Source: Thermodesulfobacteriota bacterium
GTDB lineage: Bacteria > Desulfobacterota > DSM-4660 > Desulfatiglandales > Desulfatiglandaceae
NCBI GenBank assembly: GCA_028278625.1
Contig: JANQDY010000212.1
Location: 1 to 19,858, forward strand
DNA length: 19,858 bases
Direction: 5' to 3'
Position numbers and translations under genes: made by a program. Shown piece after piece: positions 14,330-19,858 of the stretch (positions within the stretch are counted from its first letter, which is position 1; every line of letters starts with the position of its first letter). Under the pieces are notes generated by a model, which saw only the letters and a list, made by a program, of their open reading frames with translations, ran no database searches and was not told where the DNA came from.

Positions 14330-16084
14330 ATGGATGAATGCCGCCAACCACCGGATGCCGAAACCACAGATGACCGATATCGCAAGGGCGTTACGAGCGG
14401 TATCGCCGCTTGGTGCCGAGACTGCTTTCAGAAGACTTTCATGGAACTTCTGTCCGTGGATCATTCTCGAAAGTCGGAGGTTCTTGAGGATATCGGCATC
14501 GGGTCGACGCCAAAGGCCACCTACTACCTGCTGCTGTCCATATCGGTGTTGATCGCCGGTTTCGGGGTTGTTACCAACAGTCCGGCGGTGGTTATCGGAG
14601 CGATGCTGGTTTCGCCGCTGATGACACCGATTTTCGGTATTTCACTGGGGCTGGTCCGCGGAGACATGAGCCTGCTCAGAAAAGCGGTTGTTGCGGAATT
14701 TGGGGGCGTATTGATCGCCGTCGGCGTTGCCGCCATATTGGGCATGTTTCCTTTTGCCCATGAGGTGACTCCGGAAATGCTGTCCAGGACAAGCCCCACC
14801 CTGCTCGACCTCCTGGTGGCGGCCTTGGCGGGTGTGGCCGGTTGTCTGGCCATGATCGACGCGCGAATCAGCCCGGTTTTGCCGGGTATTGCCATGGCAA
14901 CGGCATTGACGCCACCCCTCGCGGTGTGCGGCCTTTGTATCGCCTTCGGCGCGTATGAAGGGGCATGGGGCGCGTTTCTTCTCTTTTTTGCCAATTTCCT
15001 CGCCATCCTGGCGGTTTCGGCGGCCCTCTTCATTGCCGCGGGATTTGTGAGCCGTGAAGAAATGGGTTCGGGGATGGCTGTTTTGAAACGCTTCCTGGCG
15101 CCCGTCATCGGGCTGGTCCTGGTGACGATCCTCCTGACTAACGCTTTAGTGGGCATCATAAGCAAGAATGAAACCACCAAAGCGATCAAAGGGATCCTTG
15201 AAAAGGAGTTGAGCACGGAACGGGGGGCCTTTGTGGAGAATGTCATTTATGATCGCAAGGGGAAAGACGTCGATGTGCTGGCTTACGTAACGACCCCCAG
15301 AGTTTTGTCTCCGCAGAAAATAAAGGAAATGCAGGGTCTTCTGGACGAAAAGCTGCGCTATAACACAAATCTCATCATGCGCTGCGTGATCACAAAGGAC
15401 ATTTCATCTACCGGTTCCACAAGCGGTGTTGTGGCAAGGAATCTGGACGGTGAATTCATATCCACCAAACTTCATCCCAATGTGCGGCGAATTCAAATCG
15501 CCGAGCAGGTTCTAAGGGAAGTGCTGGAGAACTACAGGGGGCTTTATCTGGATCTCGATAACCTGGATCTGGTTGAACTGCCCAAAGGAGCGGTGGTGGT
15601 GGCCAGCATCCAGAGCGGTCGTACGCTCACCCCTTCGGAGGTTTCCCGGTTTGAAAAAGCGATTCAGGAAAGACTGGGCGATGACAAGATCAGACTCCTC
15701 ATCCGATCCGATGACCTGACGGACGTGAGCAGCAAGGGGCGTGTATTGTATGGCAGGGCCCATTTCGGGGAGCTTTCGGATAAGGAGAGGGCCACCGGCG
15801 AAGCGCTGGAGAAAGGGATGCGAAAAGAAATCAGCCGCATCAAAAACATGTTTTCACCCAACGTGGATGCCGTTCCCAGGAGAGGAACATGGTTGGTTCG
15901 TGCTGAAGTTGTCGGACCAAGGGTTTTGAGACCCGACGAAGTGCGGCGAATAGAAGACCGGCTAAGCCGGAAAAGCGGAAAAAAAGTGGATGTGCATGTC
16001 TGGAGCCATGTTGAGCTGGTGGTGACCGGAAAGGATTATATTCCGGTTGAGAATTTCATTAAAGGCCACCTGGAAAAGAACTGA
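14330..16084 (+). CDS. DUF389 (TIGR00341-like) membrane protein with three C-terminal repeats
   Basis: This is a polytopic membrane protein of 584 residues and unknown function. Residues about 64-240 contain the DUF389 hydrophobic region, with TNSPAVVIGAMLVSPLMTPIFG as its hallmark (written as location 82-103), MIDARISPVLPGIAMATALTPPLA-type sequence near 175-198, and about six to seven membrane segments ending near residue 277. The soluble C-terminal half carries three related units whose cores lie at about 314-354, 421-459 and 521-558. Each has strand, then R(V/T)L.P.(K/E)(V/I), then a helix and another strand. The ATG at 14330 has only a weak AGAGG upstream; a start at 14441 is possible. 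It is probably cotranscribed with the SH3b lipoprotein. Confidence 0.85.
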   Translation: MDECRQPPDAETTDDRYRKGVTSGIAAWCRDCFQKTFMELLSVDHSRKSEVLEDIGIGSTPKATYYLLLSISVLIAGFGVVTNSPAVVIGAMLVSPLMTPIFGISLGLVRGDMSLLRKAVVAEFGGVLIAVGVAAILGMFPFAHEVTPEMLSRTSPTLLDLLVAALAGVAGCLAMIDARISPVLPGIAMATALTPPLAVCGLCIAFGAYEGAWGAFLLFFANFLAILAVSAALFIAAGFVSREEMGSGMAVLKRFLAPVIGLVLVTILLTNALVGIISKNETTKAIKGILEKELSTERGAFVENVIYDRKGKDVDVLAYVTTPRVLSPQKIKEMQGLLDEKLRYNTNLIMRCVITKDISSTGSTSGVVARNLDGEFISTKLHPNVRRIQIAEQVLREVLENYRGLYLDLDNLDLVELPKGAVVVASIQSGRTLTPSEVSRFEKAIQERLGDDKIRLLIRSDDLTDVSSKGRVLYGRAHFGELSDKERATGEALEKGMRKEISRIKNMFSPNVDAVPRRGTWLVRAEVVGPRVLRPDEVRRIEDRLSRKSGKKVDVHVWSHVELVVTGKDYIPVENFIKGHLEKN

Positions 16085-16145
16085 TCATCCAAAAATCCCA
16101 GAATAGTTAATAGACAAAGTGCACCACTATGGGGGACAGGAAGGA

Positions 16146-16451
16146 TTGGGATCCAAACTAAGGAGGATGCTCAAAATCCCTTTAATTCTGCTCTGTTTTG
16201 CCGTTCCGGTATCGGGCTGGATCTGGCTCGGTGAAGGAGGAATGGTTCATCTTCGCCGGACCGAGGTGGAACGGCAGGCATCTCTTGATCGCATTCGAAA
16301 GCTCGCGGCGGAAAATCAGGCGCTGATTGAGGAGGTCAGACGCTTCCGTACGGACATGAAGTATGTGGAATCCGTTGCCAGAAAGGAATTGAACCTGATC
16401 CGGGAGAACGAAGTCATCTATCGTCTGGGCAAAAAGAAAAATGGAAATTGA
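16146..16451 (+). CDS. ftsB: FtsB/DivIC-like septum formation initiator protein
   Basis: This is a small bitopic division protein, about 101 residues from the start chosen. Seen: a short basic N terminus, one membrane segment (about 9-27), then a coiled coil rich in Glu, Arg and Leu (about 35-68), and the family end VARKELNLIRENEVIYRL. The start is uncertain. TTG at 16146 has GGGGGA 9 bases upstream and gives a sensible topology. GTG at 16119 extends it by 9 residues without a ribosome site. ATG at 16167 has AAGGAGG directly adjacent with no spacing, which is a poor fit. In the family it works with FtsL and FtsQ at the septum. It is followed by a TPR gene three bases later. Confidence 0.82.
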   Translation: MGSKLRRMLKIPLILLCFAVPVSGWIWLGEGGMVHLRRTEVERQASLDRIRKLAAENQALIEEVRRFRTDMKYVESVARKELNLIRENEVIYRLGKKKNGN

Positions 16452-16454
16452 AAA

Positions 16455-17192
16455 ATGGAAGAGAACACTCTTTTATACGATGAAATTCTGAAAAGCGGTC
16501 CATCGGAAAGCACCCTTCACATTGTTTTGGCCCGGATCAAGGGGGAAGGGCGGCCCCATGAAGTGGTGAAATGGTGCATGAAATTCATGCGGGTCTATCC
16601 GAAAGATGTCCATTTGTTGATGCTTCTGGGGGAGAGTCTCCTTGAGATGGGATTGATCGGGCAGGCGGAGACGGTTTTTGAGAGAATCTCCGTCATGTTG
16701 ACGGATCTGCATACCGTACACCAAAGACTCGCTGAGATTTACGAAAAGCAGGGACGGTTTGAAGAGGCGGCGGTCCAGGCCGAACGGTTTATTGCGCACC
16801 ATCCGGAAGACGCACATATGGGCGAGCTGCTTAAAAGAGCCAGGGCGGCAAGAGACGAGATGGCGGCTGGCGCCCACGGGCGTGATCAACAGTGGCCCAC
16901 CCTGCCGGATGAAGACCATGAAGCCCTCGTACCTTTTGCCACACCGACCATTGCGGAACTCTATTTCAACCAAGGGCAGTTGGAGGCCGCGGTGGAAACC
17001 TATGAAAAAGTTCTTCTGGAGCATCCCGATGACAGTGCTTCCGCCGCGCGGCTCTCCCAACTGAGAGCAGAGCTAGAGAGCCCGGATGCCGGTGCCGACA
17101 ATGAACCCCAAAACCTTCATGCCAAGGAAGAGAAACTTCTTGCCATCCTGGGAAACTGGCTTCACGGTGTAGAGGAGATGAAACATGGTTGA
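16455..17192 (+). CDS. Tetratricopeptide-repeat protein
   Basis: This is a soluble helical-repeat protein of 245 residues with no signal peptide. TPR-like helix pairs are seen at about 53-85, 87-120 and 164-197; the last (AELYFNQGQLEAAVETYEKV ... HPDD) fits the TPR consensus best. An acidic linker at about 130-160 separates the second and third. The start lies three bases after the ftsB stop with a weak ribosome site, suggesting translational coupling. Its end overlaps the next gene by 8 bases. TPR proteins act as scaffolds; the partner is unknown, and a link to division is only suggested by the neighbour. Confidence 0.8.
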   Translation: MEENTLLYDEILKSGPSESTLHIVLARIKGEGRPHEVVKWCMKFMRVYPKDVHLLMLLGESLLEMGLIGQAETVFERISVMLTDLHTVHQRLAEIYEKQGRFEEAAVQAERFIAHHPEDAHMGELLKRARAARDEMAAGAHGRDQQWPTLPDEDHEALVPFATPTIAELYFNQGQLEAAVETYEKVLLEHPDDSASAARLSQLRAELESPDAGADNEPQNLHAKEEKLLAILGNWLHGVEEMKHG

Positions 17193-18234
17193 AAAATCCG
17201 CCGATTTTGGTTTCATTGCAACCGGTATCGGAAGCGTCCCCTTCTTGGAAGTGGAAGAAACCTGCCGGGAGATAAGCCGGCGCCTTCCCCGTATGCCCTT
17301 CTGGCCGCAGTTCGTGAGACGCAGCTATTTGGAGGATATGAGCGTTCAGAACAGTGAAGGGCTTCCACTTCTGGAGGTGAATGAGCAGGACAGACAGCTG
17401 ATGGTGTCATCCAAAAGAGAAAGGGAGTCTGAACTGGCCAATTTTTATGAGCGTTTCCTCTCGGAAGAGATTGATAGTTTCGCCATCAGTGAAGCCTATG
17501 CCCCCGGGTTGTATGGTCTAATGGCGGCCCTTGGCGAGCCGGAATCGGACCAGCCCTGCTACATAAAGGGACAAACCGTTGGGCCGGTCACTTTTACCTC
17601 CGGAATTGTTGGCCTGGATGGAAAACCGGTCATTCATGACCCCGAATTGTCGGAAGCCTTGGTCAAGGGTTTGGCCATCAAGGCGCTTTGGCAGGTGCGG
17701 TTCCTGGCAAAATCAGGGCGGCGTCCCATCATCTTTCTTGACGAACCGTCACTTTCGGGTTTTGGATCCGCCTTTTCGTCAATCCAGCGTCAGGAGGTCA
17801 TTGATCTGGTTCAGATGATGGTCACTTATCTCAGGGAGCGTACCGATTGTCTGGTGGGAATCCATTGCTGCGGCAATACGGATTGGTCCATGATTATGGC
17901 GGCGGGACCCGATATCATCAATTTTGATGCTTTTGGGTTCATGGAACATTTCCTCCTCTACCCGGAGGATCTGGTGGTGTTTCTGAACAGAGGGGGAGCC
18001 ATTGCCTGGGGCATTGTGCCCACGGATAGCTACACGGGCGAGGAATTGGTTGAAGACCTCTTGGAAAAGGTTGAAAACGGCGTAAAAGAAATAGAGAAAA
18101 AGGGCCTGAGTCATCAGTTGATGGCCGAAAGATCCATCATAACACCCTCTTGCGGCATGGGTTCCATGACCCCGCAAAACGCCCGTGGGGCCATGACAAT
18201 GCTGGGTCGGCTTGAGGAGGCGTTTAAGGATTGA
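17185..18234 (+). CDS. MetE-like core methyltransferase (UROD/MetE superfamily)
   Basis: This is a TIM-barrel protein of 349 residues related to the C-terminal catalytic half of cobalamin-independent methionine synthase. Seen: GIGSVP at 14-19, KGQTVGPVTFTSG at 128-140, IFLDEPSLSGFGS at 183-195, GIHCCGNTDW at 225-234 and ITPSCGMGSMT at 319-329. The zinc ligands of MetE (His, Cys, Glu, Cys) have clear counterparts in His227, Cys229 and Cys323, with Glu254 as a candidate for the fourth. The N-terminal folate-binding half of full MetE is absent. Core MetE-type proteins are known to take methyl groups from corrinoid proteins and methylate homocysteine, but the acceptor here is not determined. GAGGAG lies 7 bases before the ATG, which overlaps the TPR gene end. 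Confidence 0.8.
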   Translation: MVEKSADFGFIATGIGSVPFLEVEETCREISRRLPRMPFWPQFVRRSYLEDMSVQNSEGLPLLEVNEQDRQLMVSSKRERESELANFYERFLSEEIDSFAISEAYAPGLYGLMAALGEPESDQPCYIKGQTVGPVTFTSGIVGLDGKPVIHDPELSEALVKGLAIKALWQVRFLAKSGRRPIIFLDEPSLSGFGSAFSSIQRQEVIDLVQMMVTYLRERTDCLVGIHCCGNTDWSMIMAAGPDIINFDAFGFMEHFLLYPEDLVVFLNRGGAIAWGIVPTDSYTGEELVEDLLEKVENGVKEIEKKGLSHQLMAERSIITPSCGMGSMTPQNARGAMTMLGRLEEAFKD

Positions 18235-18329
18235 GCTTTTTTGGCTGTGAAAACGGCATTTTCCCAGATAGCCGGGTTTGACGGAAAACAAAATGATGTC
18301 CTTTATAGGATAAGAAGGGAGAGTGTCTC

Positions 18330-18371
18330 ATGATGACCTTTTGGGGTGCGTATTGGGACCTTAAATTGTGA
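18330..18371 (+). CDS. Possible 13-residue small ORF
   Basis: A double ATG with AAGGGAGA about 8 bases upstream opens a 13-codon frame reading MMTFWGAYWDLKL, ending in TGA. It is rich in aromatic residues (two Trp, one Phe, one Tyr). It lies upstream of the HU promoter, so if real it is a separate small gene or the tail of the upstream transcript. A good ribosome site is the only support. Confidence 0.2.
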   Translation: MMTFWGAYWDLKL

Positions 18372-18394
18372 TCATCTTTAACTCATATAAATCC

Positions 18395-18423
18395 TTGACA
18401 AAAGGAAGTGTATGGGATATGTT
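18395..18423 (+). promoter_or_regulatory. Promoter for the HU gene
   Basis: A perfect TTGACA (18395-18400) and TATGTT (18418-18423, 4 of 6) are separated by 17 bases. The start point would be near 18430, giving a 150-base leader before the HU ATG. Confidence 0.6.
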
Positions 18424-18449
18424 TCTGGCGCGCTAATAAAGGAAAGGTG

Positions 18450-18512
18450 GTGAGGGCTTTTGAGTTAGGCAAAAGTGTATCTTTTTTTCCGGGGTTTTGG
18501 CGTTTAATTTGA
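18450..18512 (+). CDS. Possible 20-residue leader ORF ahead of HU
   Basis: GTG at 18450, with AAGGA about 6 bases upstream, opens a 20-codon frame that ends in TGA at 18510-18512, 15 bases before the terminator-like hairpin. The order promoter, leader ORF, hairpin plus T-run, gene is that of a translation-controlled attenuator. The peptide (starting MRAFELGKSV, ending GFWRLI) has no obvious run of one amino acid, so an amino-acid sensing role is not evident. The call rests on arrangement only. Confidence 0.25.
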   Translation: MRAFELGKSVSFFPGFWRLI

Positions 18513-18527
18513 AATGCGGGTAGGCTG

Positions 18528-18555
18528 ATTCCGGCTTTCAAGCGGGGATTTTTTT
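18528..18555 (+). terminator. Terminator-like hairpin just upstream of HU
   Basis: Bases 18528-18535 pair with 18542-18549 (one G-U wobble, one G-G mismatch), with TTTCAA as the loop, and seven T follow (18549-18555). It lies 27 bases before the HU ATG and downstream of the promoter at 18395, so it would act as an attenuator of HU rather than as the end of a gene. Confidence 0.5.
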
Positions 18556-18582
18556 CAACATCTGTTGTGAGGAGGGAAGGTA

Positions 18583-18849
18583 ATGAATAAGGGTGATTTG
18601 ATAAATGAGGTGGCCAAAGTTGTGAGTACCAAAAAGGAAGCCCAGGCTGCGGTGGATTGTGTTTTTTCGAGTATCACCGATGCCTTGAAGGGCAAGGACA
18701 AAGTCACGATTATCGGTTTCGGAACTTTTAAGGTGGAAGAACGAAAAGCGAGAAAAGGCATCAATCCCCAGACCGGCAAAACCATCAAAATTAAAGCGAA
18801 AACGGTCCCCAAATTTGTCGCCGGAAAGGCTTTGAAAGAAGCTGTTTAA
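18583..18849 (+). CDS. hup: HU-family DNA-binding protein
   Basis: This is a small dimeric nucleoid protein that bends DNA; 88 residues, typical of HU. Seen: MNKGDLINEVA at the N terminus, the central GFGTFKVEERKARKGINPQTG that forms the DNA-contacting beta arm (about 46-66), and the C-terminal PKFVAGKALKEAV. The intercalating Pro of the arm is present in INPQTG. GAGGAGGG lies about 8 bases before the ATG. It has its own promoter and a long leader with a terminator-like hairpin, and is followed by a terminator 21 bases after the stop. IHF subunits are unlikely because the arm and tail follow the HU pattern. Confidence 0.95.
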   Translation: MNKGDLINEVAKVVSTKKEAQAAVDCVFSSITDALKGKDKVTIIGFGTFKVEERKARKGINPQTGKTIKIKAKTVPKFVAGKALKEAV

Positions 18850-18870
18850 TTCTAAAATAATGGGTTTCAC

Positions 18871-18916
18871 GCCCTTGGAGCTCTTATTGGATTCTTTTCA
18901 GTAAGGGCTTTTTTTT
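18871..18916 (+). terminator. Terminator between HU and cooC
   Basis: GCCCTT (18871-18876) pairs with AAGGGC (18903-18908), with a 26-base loop that may fold further, followed by eight T. Only 29 bases separate the T-run from the cooC ATG, too few for a normal promoter, so cooC probably depends on read-through or on a promoter within the HU region. Confidence 0.65.
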
Positions 18917-18945
18917 GTCGGACACTCATGTAAGGGAAATAAGGT

Positions 18946-19707
18946 ATGAAGATTGCTGTAAGCGGGAAAGGGGGTGTGGGCAAAACCACCTTTGCTGCTT
19001 TTCTCATAAAAGCACTTGCCAATGAAGGAAAAAAGGTGTTAGCCATTGATGCGGATCCGGACGCAAATCTGGCTCAGGCCCTGGGAGTGGAGAACAGTGA
19101 CCAAATTGTTCCGATCTCCGAAATGAAAACGCTGATAGAAGAAAGAACTGAAGCCAAGGTCGGTTCCATGGGTTCGTTTTTTAAACTTAATCCAAAGGTC
19201 AGCGATCTTCCTGAAAGGCTTTCGGTTGAATTGGATGGGATCAGGGTGATGGTCATGGGAGGTGTTAAGACCGGGGGTGCCGGATGTATATGTCCGGAAA
19301 GCACTTTGCTCAAAAGACTCGTTTCCCATGTAGTGCTGGCCAGGGACGAAGCGGTTGTAATGGATATGGAAGCCGGCCTGGAACACCTGGGACGTGGTAC
19401 CTCCATGTATGTGGACCGACTGATTGTGGTGGTGGAGCCAGGTCGCAGGAGTGTTGAGACAGCCTACCAAATTCGTCGTTTGGCCGATGACCTCGGATTA
19501 AAGAAGTTAAGTTTTGTGGGAAACAAACTGCGTTCGGAAAAAGACAAAGCCTTTCTTTTGGAAGAAATGAAAGACTTTTCATTTATGGGGTTTATGCCGT
19601 ATCGACAGGAAATCACCGATGCGGACCGCGAAGGCAGACCGCCCTTTGAAACGGATGCAAAAACCCTTAAAGAAGTCACTTTGATGCTGAAGGAATTGGA
19701 AAACTAA
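18946..19707 (+). CDS. cooC: CooC-type nickel-insertion ATPase
   Basis: This is a MinD/Mrp-family P-loop ATPase involved in nickel insertion into carbon monoxide dehydrogenase or CODH/acetyl-CoA synthase; 253 residues. Seen: deviant Walker A GKGGVGKT at 7-14, [14 protein letters not shown] at 34-47, the CooC-specific Cys-X-Cys (Cys114, Cys116 in GAGCICPE), and [16 protein letters not shown] at 137-152, all matching CooC. The CXC pair binds metal at the dimer interface in studied members. No CODH gene is in the window; one is expected elsewhere. The start has AAGGGA about 9 bases upstream. serC follows after 14 bases. Other MinD-like maturation ATPases are less likely because of the CXC and E.GLEH motifs. 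Confidence 0.9.
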   Translation: MKIAVSGKGGVGKTTFAAFLIKALANEGKKVLAIDADPDANLAQALGVENSDQIVPISEMKTLIEERTEAKVGSMGSFFKLNPKVSDLPERLSVELDGIRVMVMGGVKTGGAGCICPESTLLKRLVSHVVLARDEAVVMDMEAGLEHLGRGTSMYVDRLIVVVEPGRRSVETAYQIRRLADDLGLKKLSFVGNKLRSEKDKAFLLEEMKDFSFMGFMPYRQEITDADREGRPPFETDAKTLKEVTLMLKELEN

Positions 19708-19721
19708 AGGAGAAAGAGAAC

Positions 19722-19858
19722 ATGGGAGAGAGAATTTATAATTTCAACGCAGGACCTGCCGCATTGCCCCTGCCGGTTCTGGAAGAGATAAAGGCCGAAC
19801 TGCTGGATTTTAAGGGGTCAGGCATGTCCATTATGGAAGTGAGCCACCGTTCCAAATG
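19722..19858 (+). CDS. serC: Phosphoserine aminotransferase, N-terminal part, cut by window edge
   Basis: SerC converts 3-phosphohydroxypyruvate to phosphoserine with glutamate, in serine biosynthesis; it uses pyridoxal phosphate. Only 45 codons are visible. The start [20 protein letters not shown] and the following [13 protein letters not shown] are unmistakable for SerC (the NF.AGPA and MEVSHRSK motifs). AAAGGAG lies about 9 bases before the ATG. It is placed directly after cooC and is probably cotranscribed with it. The PLP lysine and the rest of the protein lie beyond the window. Confidence 0.95.
   Translation, partial: MGERIYNFNAGPAALPLPVLEEIKAELLDFKGSGMSIMEVSHRSK

Larger units (their letters stand above)
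18235..18582. other. Intergenic region and leader before the HU gene
   Basis: These 348 bases hold no gene of normal size. They contain a possible 13-codon ORF (18330-18371), a good promoter (18395-18423), a possible 20-codon leader ORF (18450-18512), a weak AT-rich hairpin with arms 18457-18462 and 18470-18475 followed by a T-run, and a terminator-like hairpin at 18528-18555 just before the HU ribosome site. I see no terminator directly after the MetE-like gene. Confidence 0.65.

Noticed and set aside
14524..15246. 240-codon open frame on the minus strand
   Set aside because: It is antisense to the DUF389 membrane region; the Ala/Thr/Arg-rich composition reflects the codons of the true gene.
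1..19858. Mobile elements, CRISPR arrays, tRNA or rRNA genes
   Set aside because: I saw no transposase or integrase motifs, no regularly spaced direct repeats, and no tRNA or rRNA signature on either strand when reading by eye.

Overview
The window reads as chromosomal DNA of an anaerobic, sulfate-reducer-like member of the Desulfobacterota (formerly Deltaproteobacteria). This is inferred from gene content, not from a marker phylogeny: a CooC-type nickel-insertion ATPase, a LIV-type ABC importer with an acyl-CoA synthetase inside its operon, a MetE-like core methyltransferase and several lipoproteins. There are no transposases, integrases, tRNAs, rRNAs or CRISPR arrays, and coding is dense on mostly one strand per block.

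Layout. (1) 1-2380, minus strand: a translation block rpsB-tsf-frr-uppS (uppS cut by the window edge). pyrH, usually between tsf and frr, is absent; a 97-bp gap with a strong hairpin sits there instead. (2) 2381-2745 is a divergent intergenic region, followed on the plus strand by a dGTPase-like HD phosphohydrolase (2746-3915). (3) 3916-4234 is a leader with a possible promoter and a terminator-like hairpin. It precedes a probable operon: livG, long-chain-type acyl-CoA synthetase, livH, livM, livK, livF and a lipoprotein with an LEA14/WHy-like domain (4235-12088), closed by a very strong terminator at 12132-12183. (4) Only 16 bp after that terminator starts a second AMP-binding enzyme with degenerate catalytic motifs (12200-13723). 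(5) A good sigma-70 promoter at 13762-13791 starts a run of an SH3b lipoprotein, a DUF389 membrane protein with three C-terminal repeats, an FtsB-like protein, a TPR protein and a MetE-like core methyltransferase (13843-18234). (6) A 348-bp region carries a promoter, a possible leader ORF and a terminator-like hairpin ahead of an HU gene. HU is followed by a terminator, cooC and the start of serC (cut by the window edge).

How the parts may work together. The liv cluster probably imports a small organic acid or amino acid; the ligase in the operon could activate it to a CoA thioester. CooC implies a nickel CO dehydrogenase / acetyl-CoA synthase elsewhere in the genome, and a core MetE-like protein could then take methyl groups from a corrinoid protein rather than methyl-folate. 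These links are inference. A recurring feature is terminator-like hairpins placed very close upstream of start codons (ahead of the second ligase, HU and cooC), which suggests attenuation or controlled read-through. I found no clear evidence of a wholly new system. The best candidates are the degenerate ligase behind its terminator, the HU leader, the three-repeat DUF389 protein and the MetE-like protein.
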